Below, piece by piece: positions 47,166 to 59,624 of a stretch of 64,000 bases of DNA (its first letter is position 1; every line of letters begins with the position of its first letter). The DNA comes from Harmothoe impar. Its lineage: Eukaryota; Annelida; Polychaeta; Phyllodocida; Polynoidae. The stretch lies in the NCBI GenBank assembly GCA_947462335.1, contig OX381713.1:20948381-21012380 (forward strand), in the 5' to 3' direction. The notes beneath the pieces are model-generated. The model was not told the origin of the DNA, did no database searches, and saw only the letters and a list, made by a program, of their open reading frames with translations. The translations under genes were made by a program, and so were the position numbers.

Positions 47166-50030
47166 CTCTGCACCCCCATGAGGCCTACATCCCGACATTT
47201 GCATAAATTCATAAGCGCTTTCCTGATTGGTTGAATAGTTTTTTTTTGTTTCAATGAGCTCTCAAGGAACTCGTTTATTAACAACTGATCACACACGAAA
47301 CGCGGTGTACATTTAATAACTGGATAAAACAATAGATATCAATAGGTGAGCGTTCATATCAGCATACATGTACAGGTTTTGCTTAGTATTATTCATTGAG
47401 CATTGTAGGAAGCGATTCCGACACCATTTCCAGTAATGCTAAACTACTGCAATCGCTTGCCATTTGATAACTGCATGGACAAACTGGGCCTCCACCTGTC
47501 CGTGCAAGTAACTGCTCCTGGATTTTTGAATATCAATCATGCATGGAGTAGAAATTGTACATAGTCCAATTAATGTGACTACATAAGGTTGTCATTATGA
47601 CAACTTTGGTATGAATGGATCAGATGTGACTACCTAGAGTTGTCAATTTTGGTATTATCAAAATGACGACCCTGAGGTTTTCACCGCGGGGCTATTTTCT
47701 ACAAAGAGACATCGAGGGGTAATCTATAATCAATCCATTTTCTGCCCTCCTGATATAGAATATTTCAGGCTGGTGTCGAGTCATGCATGGTGGGGAGTAA
47801 TGGATCTAAGGAGGTGCCTTGGGTGGTGCTAATTAGGGCTTTGTTTTGTCGTCTGCTTGTCTGCTCCCAGCGTCACCGACCACTGAGATTCCCGCTCATC
47901 TAATCCACCCAGGTGGCGCTGTCAGTAACAATCTTCATACACAGTCTTACTCCTGGTACATGTACCATCCCATGTACGTTCTCTGTGCCATTCTTCTAAG
48001 ACCTACTTTCTATATGATTATATGGAAAGCAAGATCTGTAAGACTATAGTCATCATGACTGTTTATTAGTCTCTAAATGATACATGCTCACTATACGTTA
48101 TCACATGATTTAGGGTTACTTTCAGAGTCATTTTGAATATTCAATTACAAATGTATTAACATTACATTCAATAGCACCATCATTGGTCCATTAAGTAAAC
48201 CGACATATTAAGGCAATCTATCTTGCATCGAGCCATATAGTTATAAACGCCATCACTGCCTAAACCTAACACTTGCGTAACTTTTATGTGGAGAAAGGGA
48301 AGAAAGCAATGCTACTCTTTCGCTTCCATGTCTCCTTGTTTGTAGAAATTTGAATCAATTGATATATATGGGAAATGGCATATTTTAATCAAAATGCACA
48401 ATGAACAGAACATGTACATAAATTTGGCAATGTGAAGAGACAATTGTGTTGGTGCAGAGATACAGTCAGGGAGTAAGTTGTCTGCCCCGGAGATCGCGGT
48501 TAGGGCAGAGATACTGAGCAATTATACATTTGGGTGAAGAGTGTCGGCAGTCCTCCGGGGCGAATGCGTCTGCACAGCTAACTACTTCTGGTGGAGGAGG
48601 AAGTTTCCCGCTCATTTTGGGCAAAAGTCGTCTGCTTTTGTTCTTTAATGTATTCAGCAGAACCCTCCAAGCATTTTCTTTGTTTCCACTGTAGCCACAA
48701 AATGAGCCTCTATCCGCTTGTAGGATATGTGGCGTTGTTGAGCTCGGAGCAGAGTATTAGCTATCTTCAGTAAGGTAGTATGGGGCTAACTGTAGTAGGC
48801 AATACGATTGGAGAGTGCTTGATGCCGATAAAGAGCCAATTTAGCTTCCAAGATGGCTGCCTTTGATGTAGGTGGATTCCTGACGCGGCGCTGGTTACTG
48901 GAAGTTTACCACTAACTTGAACTAAAACAATGCCTTCATTATCGCTCACGATCAGTCAGCTCAATTTGGAGATCCCTGAAGACAGAAGGTGATTTGTACA
49001 TCAAAGTGGCGAGGTAAATGAGTCGTAGTTAGGAGCTCTACTGATCTGTGGGGCTGGCATTTAAAGACAAAGCAGGCAAAGCCGTAATGATGATTATATT
49101 GTCCATGTCTTTTTACTTTTAACCGAAACCCAGGGGGCTTAGGCAATATAGTTCCTCTTCATAGTATATGCTCCATATTGTAGACATTGGAACAATAAGA
49201 GTCCGAAAATTGCCACAATTAACTTGAATCATTTCTAATCCTTATTATTTCTCATCGAACACTAACCTATCGATGGCAATGTCAGTCATTCCTGCTCTTG
49301 TCCATTTCAGCAAATCTTGACAAAATATTTAATCTTATCATACCAGAAGGCCAGCCAACTTAGGTCGAATTACAATTATGGACTATAAAGGCTTTTGATT
49401 ACTAAATTAATAGGCAAATAAGAGAACTCTTGATATCCTTCAAAATGAGAAGGGACTCTGCTGTGGTAACATCTTTCTTCTTTCTCACTTCACCCTGTTC
49501 ATTCCACAATTGTATTGGCAAACAGCATTAAAAGTCACTGTCCTCATTTCATAGATTTGATCACCAGAACAAACGAAATTCGTTCCCTTTGTGAAAGTCT
49601 GGATCGCCTAGAAAGGCCCGGTCGGACGTTAAGCTACCCAAACCAAATACTCCCATATAGCCTTCAATATGCACAAGCCCTTTATTGATAGCTTCCATCT
49701 TCATTTCAAGCCGCAGTATTCCCCCTCACGGCCCTCCTCAACACATACTTAATAGATGTCAGCTATAGTCTATCCACTATAATTCTACAGCCAACACTGC
49801 ATGAACGTTTGCATTTAAACAAATTGAAGATGTTTTAAACACCACTTTAATTCGAGTAAATGCCACGTAAAGCCACGAACGTGCCATAATGACCTTACCA
49901 TTATATTTACATAACATTCGCTGAAATCAAAGTGGCTTAAAGTGTTCCTTTAAGCATCTCTAATTTGATTAAATACAAACATTAATGCAGTGCAACGTCC
50001 AGTGGTTACGTTGACCTGACAAATTCACAT
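47166..50030. other. Repeat-poor gene desert
   Basis: Almost 2.9 kb without recognisable insertions or coding exons, in contrast to its surroundings. Confidence 0.45.
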
Positions 50031-50033
50031 ATA

Positions 50034-50227
50034 CACTCCAAGAACTGTGTGTTATGTTTACACACTTATCAACACGCCTTTCTGTTGCTACTTTTAACAC
50101 ACATTTTGGTGTAACACACTACACACAAAATGCCCTTTGCCAAAAGTGTGTTGATCTCAAAGGTGTGTTGCAAATATGTGTGTCTAAATTCCTATGCATG
50201 TTCCCGCAACACACTGTTCTTAGAGTG
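50034..50227. mobile_element. MITE with CACTCCAAGAAC/GTTCTTAGAGTG ends (copy 1)
   Basis: Left CACTCCAAGAACTGTGTGTT, right AACACACTGTTCTTAGAGTG, flanked by TA on both sides. The interior is full of AACACAC/GTGTGTT motifs. 194 bp. Confidence 0.85.
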
Positions 50228-50695
50228 TATGCACATGTGCTGTAGATGTATTTAGTTGTCACACAATGTCACAAATGTGCCTCACTTTGTGGAGTAGTGA
50301 TAAATTCCCGGAAAAAAATAAGAAATTCAATTGATGAAATAAACACGACATTTATAAACATCACTCTAAATTTGGCTTAGGCTATGTAAATTTCCATAAA
50401 TGCAGGTGGGACTTTTGTTCTAGATGTTCAGATGGTATAAAGGCGTTATGATCCAAAATCACCAGGGCTCAATGGCAGAGGATCAGCCTTTCCGTCATAA
50501 TTCTGTGGTAAAAAATGTATTAATATCAGCGTTAATAGGGGCCTACAACAGCGACGGCATTAACTAATTATGACTAAATTCTAACCATAGTATACGGGAC
50601 TAGCACATCCTGGTACTTCAGGTAGTCGGGGGCTAAACTCTATCTCCTTATCAGGCTAATCCCCTCCCCTCACACCTAGAACAAAGGTGCTGATA
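50228..50695. other. Intergenic, no feature seen
   Basis: AT-rich DNA without a recognisable repeat or exon. Confidence 0.4.
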
Positions 50696-51920
50696 AGAAA
50701 TTCTCCCATGATGCACTGCTCTGGAGTCGGAGTTCTAACCACAATGCATTGCTCTGAGCCAAGATGGCGGCCCCCATAGCCTAATGCGCTAGTCCCATAT
50801 ATCTCTGTTTGATGGTTAACGCTGGATGGACTCTAGGCATACCTAAAAAGGGCACTATGGGGCAGGTCTCATATAGCCGTGTCATTGTCCAGGCTGCTAT
50901 TCCATCCTGCCTCTCGTCTCCTTGCCTGTACAGCGCCAAACCCTCTCCTAGTGGCCTTTACTAAACCACCCCTTCCCGCTGATGACGGTGTTAGAACGGG
51001 TTCGTGACAGGGATCATTTCAGCCGGTCCAACGACCAGTCTGTCGCCATTTGCAGTAGCTGATTATCCACCAGGCAGGGCCTCTTAGAGATGCCTCCTAG
51101 TGGCGCCGCCGGGAACTAATCCCGCTTCGCGGATGGTGTGCGTCGGAGCGTAAACGAGCAGCCAAATAAACAGGAATCTGCCCGACTTGTTCGCGCGCCC
51201 CGGCCGCCGACTGTGGGCGATAATTGGTTCATTTAAGTTGTTCGCATTCAGGTGAAATTAGGCGTGAAGGAGCATTGGGCTTTTGTAGTGGCAGTTACTG
51301 CAGCCGAGCTCCCCTCCTGTCGACCCTATTGCCTGCGCACTCCTCCCACCAGCCTCTTCCCCAGCCCCTACAGGCATCCCCTCTCCCCCCCACCACACCA
51401 GCCCCCATAGCATCTGCCATGGAGGAGCTTCGGGTGGAGGGACGCCTGTCATGGTGTAATGCCATGACGTCATTACAACAATCTCTATACAGCTTTATTA
51501 TTCAAGAGAGTCGGGGCCATGTTGGGACAGTAGTTCATTTCTGTTCCAGATGGCCCTGGATGCATTGTCGCAGACCTCCAGTCGGCACCTCATGTACCGC
51601 TTGGTGGCTGTGAACATTGACTACCTAACCACCCCACAGCCATCCCCTCCCACCCCCTCCCGGCCCAAGGCCCTTGACTTTCCAATCTGCGTGGTTCGCG
51701 CGTGCGCCGAGAGAGGGCGCCTTTAACGGTACAAATCAGCCTAACAACACGGAAAATGGCGGTCGCTCGTCGACCTTTTACCAGCGCATTACCAATTTCG
51801 CCCAATTATCGCCCAATTCGGCGCGGCACATGCGCCCGCCGGCCCCCAGTTATTCCATATTCATAAATGCGCCCACTTGGTCAGGTTCCGCCACTGGGGG
51901 GCGCGACTAGTGAGCTGCTG
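50696..51920. promoter_or_regulatory. CpG-rich, MITE-free candidate regulatory stretch
   Basis: CpG-rich blocks at 51060-51220 and 51690-51850 surround a forkhead-like AAATAAACA (51165-51173), GATAATTGG and a full CRE (TGACGTCA at 51465-51472). An AAGATGGCGGC (YY1 type) is at 50760. No convincing exon; function inferred from composition only. Confidence 0.35.
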
Positions 51921-52194
51921 GTGCTATGGGGTGCGGGGTGTATAGTGGAGCTTGATTTTCTGGCTTCTTGTTGCTGTCAAGGAGAATGGATGCTGGAGTG
52001 GACATCCCAGCTGATGGAGTATACTAGTAGTCTAAATCCAGTGGCTACGTATAAAAGAGGATGCGGGTGTGGTGGCCAAAATCACTTGGAATTTTGAGGG
52101 AATTGCGTCACTAGAAGTCTACGAATGTTTAATCCCCAAACATCGTCCAATGTCATGCCAACCGCTAACATGATTGTTGGCCATCTACAAAACG

Positions 52195-53215
52195 CCATTC
52201 TCAGATACTTACAAAAAGTACAACAGTTGCCTGACTGCCTGCACTGTAACCCACTTCTCATATACTACTTACACAAATACAATAGTTGTGCGACTGCCTG
52301 CACTGTACCCCACTTCCCATATACTACTTACACAAGTACAATAGTTGCCTGACTGCCTGCACTGTACCCCACTTCCCATATACTACTTACACAAGTACAA
52401 TAGTTGCCTGACTGCCTGCACTGTACCCCACTTCCCATTTACTACTTACACAAGTACAATAGTTGTCTGACTGCCTGCACTGTACCCCACTTCTCATATA
52501 CTACTTACACAAGTACAATAGTTGTCTGACTGCATGCACTGTACCCCACTCCCTTATACTACGTACAAAAAGTACAACAGTTGTCTAACTGCCTTCACTG
52601 TACCCCACTCCCTTATACTACTTACACAAGTACATGTACAATAGTTGTCTGACTGCCTGCACTGTACCCCACTCCCTATATACTACTTACAAAAGGAACA
52701 ACATTTGTCTGACTGCCTGCAATGTGCTCCACTCCCCATACACTACTTACAAAAAGTACAATAGTTGTCTGACTGCCTGCAATGTACTCCACTCCCCATA
52801 CACTACTTACAAAAAGTACAATAGTTGTCTGACTGCCTATGCTGTACCCCACTCTCCATATTCTAGTTACACAAAGTCTGTTTGACTGCCTGTATCCCAC
52901 TCCCCAAATACTACTTACACAAAGTACAATAGGTGTCTAACGGCCTACGCTTTACCCCACTCTCCAAATACTACTTATACAAAGTTAAATATAGTTGTTG
53001 TACTGCAAGCGCTGTTACAAGGCCCTACTTCCCACATACTAATACGCCAAGTACTGTAAAACCTGCCCGTAGAAGCGGCTAGTGTGCAAGTCAGATCGCC
53101 AGGATGCGGCTTATGTGCGAGATAAGCTTATACACAGGTTTTACAGTACAAAAGTTGTCCTACTGCCTGCACTATACTCCACTTCCAATATACTACTTAC
53201 ACAAGCAACAGGCGG
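52195..53215. repeat. Tandem array, about 59-60-bp unit
   Basis: About 16 copies of the unit TACTACTTACACAAGTACAA, TAGTTGTCTGACTGCCTGCA, CTGTACCCCACTTCCCATA. The 3' copies are increasingly diverged, and the array is split by a MITE at 53053-53152. Confidence 0.9.
53053..53152. mobile_element. CTGTAAAACC MITE inserted in the 59-60-bp array
   Basis: Element CTGTAAAACCTGCCCGTAGA ... CAGGTTTTACAG within AAGTA|...|TACAAAAG. Comparison with intact array units (AAGTACAA) shows a TA target duplication. It contains the family block GTCAGATCGCCAGGATGCGG. Confidence 0.85.
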
Positions 53216-55535
53216 CTACAATGATGGGAGCTGTATCCATAAGCTTTATATATGAGGACATGCTTTGATTGTTGAAATGAATGCGCCTCAAAATATGTAA
53301 GTAGTATATGAAATGGCAACTTGAACCAGATTCAGAATTGAATCGTTAACATTATTTCAAGCTTCCGAACCTTTGAAACACCCAGTATTAAAGCACGCCC
53401 TGTCCTTTACCTAATATTGCTTTATTGCTGACAACATGAGTTAGTAGTTGCTTTTGTCCTGGCAATGCCTCCTCTTTTTTACAGCAGTTGCAGCAGGCGC
53501 GGCATAGCCCCCACTGACCACACGCTTGGTTAGTTCTTCTGGTTGCCGGCAGTCGCAACACCCTATAAATGTATTGCTGGGCACCAGCGTCCACTCGGCT
53601 GCTTGTCCCTGGCGTGCTGATCCTCTAATTTGTACCTGTTAGTTCAGTAAAACGCCGCCAGGCGTCGCCCCGGACGGACGCCGTGGTGATATTAGGCGTT
53701 CACGGACGTGTCAATGACGTCATTTTGATGTAGGCTCTCCAGCACGCCCTCCTCGTCATTGTGGCGGCTCGGGGAACTAATAATCCGGGCATGGGGAGCG
53801 TCTGTTGGAGTCAACGAGCATAAAGTCACCTCCTGTGCCGTCCCAGAAGACACCGCGCTCCTTGTTCTGTCACGGCCGTTCATATCTCTGCACCCACCCG
53901 ACCCTAAGTCCTACCTGCAGGGATGGGTCTAGCGGGGTCCAATGAGTCCATAACATTTTTCTACTGTTATATTGAACACCCTTATCTTAATGCTCAAACC
54001 AAGACCTGCATATAGCACGAAATATGTCCTCCATTGTGCTTTCAAATAAAAATCAAAGGACATATAGTTCCCCCTTAGATAAACCTTAGGCATGCCCGCG
54101 GTATAAAATGATGATACTAAGGGGGGTACTTGGATATACCAATTTTCATTGGATATCTCAATTTTCAATTAGTGCAAGAAACATTGGCATTGTGTCAGGA
54201 AGTGGACTTTTACTCTCCTTCTTACACAGGTTTGGGTAGAGCCAAGTGGGACTATAGGAGTCTGCATGGGGGAGTGCTTCTCTCCCATCGCACTGAGCCC
54301 CTCTCCTCCCTCTCTCAAACTAACCACCCCTCACTTCACCCATTCTCCTCGGCACCCCTATCCCTCCTTACCCGCCCGCCATAGTGAGGGGCCTATCATC
54401 CCCTCCCCACAAGAGCCTCACCTCTCATTATTACAGCCACAAATAAGCCTTGTGGATCCTTCTCCAAAATCTCGCCGAATCTCGCTGCATGCGCCTCGCG
54501 AGACTTCAGAAGGGCGGGGCGATATTTTCCGCCATTTTGCTGGTGATTTCTGCCTCCACACTGAGCTCGGCGCAACATACAATGGGCGTTGTGGTCGTGT
54601 TAGCAGGGATTATCTTGGGGCACTGAGGGAGCTTGTGAATGGGCCGTCGTTAGTATCAAATAGGGACCAAACATGAAAGCAGCCCACAAGAGACACGCCA
54701 TGCCACCCCCAGAGGCCTATCCCAAATAACCGTGATGGCGCTGGGCTGTTTAGGCTAAACTGTGGGGCAATTTCGCCAACACTGAATCTGCCTTGTTAGC
54801 GCCTAGTTCCCCGCCTCTGAAGAGCGCAGATGGAAATGGCCCCGACCGAAACGCGATTATCAAAAAGTTAATTCCACTGCTCTTGATAGGAAAAAAGCGC
54901 CTACGGAATCACAGGCAAAGAGTCTGTGTAAGACCCCCAAGCCAAGGGAGAGACACTCCTTAGGGAGGCTTCTTTCCACTGCCTTTGGCAAGATCTCATT
55001 TAATTTAAAGGGGCGCAAATTAGCATTCTCCCCAAGCATACTCAGAATATCGGCAAGTTTCACAAGGACTTGAGAGAGCCGAGATTAGCAACACACAGAT
55101 GAGGGGAAATAAGGCTAACCTTTCAGGCTTTTAATTTTGGCAATTAGGAAAGTTTTGCAAGTCGTCAAGTTGTGATAGTTTTGTTCACACAAGAGAAGAT
55201 GTGTTCTGATGAGCCTGTCTGCTCCACTAAGTGGACTCCATGCAATGCTGGAAAACGAGAAGTTTACATTGCTCCTTTTTACATTTTGTATTATCAAGGG
55301 CTTATGCTCTGTATAAACTGCAGAGGCCGCTTTAATGTGGGGAGCTGTAGGGTACATCTTGATCTAGTGTACACGGTTCTACGTGTTCATGCTTGAATTC
55401 CACTATATAAAATCAGGTTTCACAAGTCAGGAGACATTGCCAATCTGACATTACATTATAGACTCGTTGGCAACTTAAAATGTAAGTAGAACATAGCAAT
55501 GAGTACCCTAATCAGGTACTATGTGGGAAGGTATG
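53216..55535. other. Intergenic, mostly unique
   Basis: CpG-rich around 53640-53880, with a full CRE (TGACGTCA) at 53715-53722. Several open frames occur but none has conserved motifs or convincing splice context. No insertion recognised. Confidence 0.4.
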
Positions 55536-55536
55536 C

Positions 55537-56049
55537 CTGCACACTTAATAACACGCTTTTCTGCAGCCACTTTTAACACACATTTTAGTATAACACACTA
55601 TGCAGGCCCGTAACTAGGGGGGGTTCGTCGGTTCGAACGAACCCCCCCCCCCACAGCCCTGATGGACCAAAAAAGTTCCACCCTAGCTAGCTTTATAGTG
55701 GAGATAATTAGCTCCATATCAGTTTTCGCGGCTTGTAAATCGGACAATTATTAAGGTCTCTAGAGACTAAACCATAAAAGTATGGTCGATTTTATAATAA
55801 TACCTCACTCAAATGATAGTTTTGAGTCATTATATGCATATTTTAGAATGAAAATCCAGTAAGATCCACCACTGAAGTAATCTAGTTCCACCTTATCAAA
55901 AAACGAACCACCCCGCGAAGAGGGCTAGTTACGGGCCTGCTATGCACTAAACACTCTTTGCCAAAAGTGTGTTGATCTAAAAGTGTGTTGCAAATTTGTG
56001 TGTATAACTCCTCATGCATGTTCCCGCAACACACTGTTCTTAGAGTGTG
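55537..56049. mobile_element. AACACAC/GTTCTTAGAGTG MITE (copy 2), split by another element
   Basis: Matches the interior and right end of the copy at 50034 (CACTTTTAACACACATTTTA; CAACACACTGTTCTTAGAGT). The left terminal repeat is missing. Interrupted by the element at 55603-55939. Confidence 0.85.
55603..55939. mobile_element. MITE with CAGGCCCGTAACTAG ends, nested
   Basis: Left CAGGCCCGTAACTAGGGGGG, right CTAGTTACGGGCCTG, with CTATG directly repeated on each side (5-bp target duplication). 337 bp. The interior includes an inverted GGTTCG/CGAACC block; non-coding. Confidence 0.93.
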
Positions 56050-58305
56050 TCATACTGTCCACCAGAGGTAGTAGATGTCTCAGTTTCTAGAGGCCCCTAT
56101 CCTATATACTAGGCCGTTCAGACCGCGCTCCCACTGCACAGACATTTAGACATTTTCTCCCCTCCCCCTATTCAAGTCTCCATTTATGTACACTTGACTG
56201 TAATGGTATTAGGTATAAAGCACACCGATGGAAAGCTATAATACTATCGTCTATGTCTGTAAAGTATTTGGTAGGTTTCTGTCACTTTGAATAAGAGTTT
56301 TATCTCAATGAGTACTTGGAAACTATGCAAAACGGCCCGTATGTGGAGCCATCCCGGTATGGCAATGCAAGTAGGAAGGATCTCAGAAACACTCTGTACT
56401 ATGATTGATTTCCGGGAAAGGCTCTTTAAATATGCAATTTAGAATAAAATCCATTGGCTTGCAATGATGTTGAGCTACAAATACAGATATCCTACATTAT
56501 TGTCATACAAAAATAACCGGAACCAGAGGAAAAAACATTCGAAAATGGAGCAAAACACCTAGAATATGGAAGAATATGAAGGTGTAGGTAATTACATTTA
56601 AACTATATGCATGTTTAGCATCAGTTGTTGCAATAAGGGATTTCTCAGATAAAATGCAGCTCCCGGAATCGAGATTTTTTAACAAAAGTATTTACACAGT
56701 GTGGGGGGTAAGGCACAGTGGCCGGCAGCTACCCCTGTGACCCCCGCTGGGGAGGGGAGGCAGTATGCCCCAGTCCCTAAACTACCCACTACACAACCTG
56801 GCGCCACTTTCCCTCTAGCTTGACCAGCAGCATGGCTCTGTTATTATAGCACAAGTACCCCCTTCTTGTCCGTCCAAATCACCTTACTTTCTGCAAAGAA
56901 AGTTCAATTATAAATACTCTAGCAGTGATAGAAATATAATTCCTTCACCATGGCCTTAGTCAAGATCCCAACTAGCCATTCTGTATGATAATCTTTTTTT
57001 TCCGACTTTTTCTATGAATAGCCTGAACACCCTATATATACTGTAACAAATAGCCTACATAAACACCCTTTGCCATATTCGCTGACCACAATTTTCAATA
57101 CAAGAGCAAGTAGCCATCTTTAAAAGCCTTATTTTGAACAATGGTTTATTGACACGGCTACATGACATTGTATAGTCACGTTTCTATATACTATCCGTCA
57201 TCTTGATGCGCAAGTTTTTTTTAACTTATTATGATAAAGTGTACACCTTATTTGCAAGGGTTGGTCGGCCCATTATCAAACCTGTATAACATGTATATAT
57301 GACTGTACTGAATAACATTTCTTGAACTTTACTTTAAACAGATAATTATGACCATGATCAACACAACCCGAGTTGCCTCAGTTCTACAATTTATTTGTCG
57401 TTGTCAGACATACACAAACATCTGCACCTGCTTTGGGCAGTGATGAATTACACTCTGTATTTTTGCAAGTTAAGCTCATAGTGTAATAGATAGTACAATA
57501 TGATAATAAGACACACCATACATGTCTCTATCCCTACCCAATTACAAATATATAGATTCATGGCAATTTCTATCCCTGTGCTAAAACCTAAGCCCGCTTA
57601 GTTTAAATACCCGGAGCCCGTCCAGTCATCTACGGCTACTTTGAAATCTAAATTCTGAATGAATCTTCAGAGTAACCTTATAACAGGAAACAGGATACAA
57701 ACAATAAAGTGACAACTGTGTAAACTCTGATTGTTATCTCTAATCCTTCTATATAGTTTATCTACCTGCATGCTAGATAATGTGACAAAATAGCAGGAAC
57801 TAAGTTAATGAACACACATTATAATTATGATTTTCCCCCTTTTTATGTAAAGTTTGCTGTAGGTGGTTTTGATAGTTGTAATTCTAAAACAGTCCTTTAT
57901 TGAAGTTGAACCACACATATTATGCAGGGTTACACTTTACCAGTTTCATCAAAGACCAAACATATTATTGGTGTATTTAGGTACTTTACAAGTCTTTATT
58001 TCAGTTTAAAAAAAAGGAAAAGGCCAATTTGTGTAGTTGCTTGTGTCGGTGGTGGTGATTCTATGGCTGGCCTTCCCTGTAAGGATAGCAAGCTCTTACA
58101 GGGTCGCAGAGATGGGGGTAGGAGATACAGTACCGGCAGTACGCTCGACTCTCTGCATCGTCCGAGCGGAGCGTTCGCTCCAAGCCCTCAAGCGGTAGAC
58201 CTGTGACAAAACAAACCAGAAAGAGCTTGAATTATGTATCTTATTTTTGCATCAAGATGGTTCTCACGAACAGGGAATTAGATATATAGTTACATGACTA
58301 TTGAC
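56050..58305. other. Repeat-poor intergenic DNA
   Basis: AT-rich. A small perfect hairpin, CCCTGTAAG/CTTACAGGG, lies near 58076-58105. No gene supported. Confidence 0.4.
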
Positions 58306-58464
58306 TAAGGGAGTGGCAATGTTTTAAGGATGTGAAGGGCAGAATATAGACAGAGCGTTACTATACACAATGGGGGCTGACCACAGAAATTTTAACCCTA
58401 CTGGACCCCTCTTCTTGGCGAGGGAAATAAATTCAGTGCAATTCTCCATGTTGACCACTCCCTA
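58306..58464. mobile_element. MITE with TAAGGGAGTGG ends
   Basis: TAAGGGAGTGGCAATGTTTT at the left, TTGACCACTCCCTAA at the right. The ends resemble those of the GGGAGTGATCATT family, but the interior is different and lacks poly-G. Confidence 0.65.
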
Positions 58465-59433
58465 AAATAAAATGTAGTGTAGATATCGCCAATATCAATA
58501 GAAACATTTAATTCAATACGGTACCCCAATATTCATTTATCTAGCAAATACATCATAAACATATGTTAATGTCGCGCTAGCAAGCGTTGCAAAAACAATT
58601 ATATGAGAACAATAGATGTAGCATTTATTATGACGATAATCAAGATATCGCTAGGAACAATTATTGGATAAATGGCAGCGCCAGCAGTAGCCTAGTATCA
58701 ATAGCATAAAACTTCTTATTTAGGCAGCGGGAGCAAATCGCAGAACTGTAGTGTTAATAGCGCTAAACATTTATTTATGAAATAGATAATTACTGTACAT
58801 GACTACCTTATACCACACCTGGCTAGAAGAACAAAAGAAAATAGCAATGTATAAAATGCATACAAAACAATCAAGGTAAATGGTAGTGGTATAAGACAGT
58901 TAAACCTCAGCCACAGTCCTGCATTCAGGTGATTGGAGTGCATACTCAAGGCTGACTTGTGATCAGCCTTGGCCATGCACAACAATATACTGAATACAGA
59001 GGTGTGGCTGTGGTATAACTACTACAAAAAAATATTTAGCATGAGCAATTTAGAAATGGCATTAGCATCACATCAGCATCTAGCATTGAAAGCTATTAGT
59101 GTCAGCAACTATAATTAAAAGGGTGTTAAATTGTAACGGCAACTAGCAGCGAAACAGCATTAGTGTCAGTAAACAGCAGTGAAAGAGCATAAGTGTTAGC
59201 AATTAGCAATGAAATGGCTTAAGCATCAGCAGCTATAGCCTGGAGAGCGCATAATTTGTATCAGCAACCAGCACTCAAACTCCAAAGGGCACTAGCATGG
59301 AAAAGGCCATACATTAGAATCAGCAACTAGCATTGTTGAGAGTCCAAGCTAGTTTTACTGTAGATATCTACTATTAAAGTGTACTTTTTAAGTTTTATCA
59401 TCGATACCTGACATGCCGGTGGCCGCCTGTTGC
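58465..59433. other. Intergenic or 3' flank of the secreted peptide gene
   Basis: AT-rich. Positions 59040-59340 hold a diverged repeat of AGCA(A/T)TAGCA and AGCAACTAGC type. The - strand has an AATAAA near 58762 that could serve polyadenylation. Confidence 0.35.
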
Positions 59434-59624
59434 CTACTTCCTGCCACTGTACCTGCCTGAGTAGAAGCCACAGTAGAGCTCCGGGTCACAGATGTTGGAG
59501 TAGTGGGTGCAGAACATGCAGCGCATGTGGATCATGCGCTGAATCTCCTCCTGTCCCTTAGGGGAGGGGAAGGCCGCTGCAGCGCCCGCTCGGGCCGCGC
59601 GCTCTAATGCTTCAATCGGAAACG
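59434..59624 (-). CDS. Secreted peptide gene, exon with cysteine domain
   Basis: Residues 24-86 and the TAG stop: mature region with RCMFCTHYSNICDPELYCGF. Acceptor TGTTGTTCGCTTGCAG is strong. The codons are GC-rich, unlike the surrounding AT-rich DNA. Confidence 0.68.

Noticed and set aside
51224..51613. 130-codon open frame in CpG-rich DNA
   Set aside because: Composition-driven; no ATG context, motif or splice signals, and proline-rich low complexity.
53388..53594. Cys-containing frame (GLCRACCNCCKKEEAL)
   Set aside because: Considered as a second small secreted peptide, but no signal sequence or upstream exon with matching phase.
54266..54676. 136-codon open frame
   Set aside because: C-rich low-complexity start and no family resemblance; likely chance.
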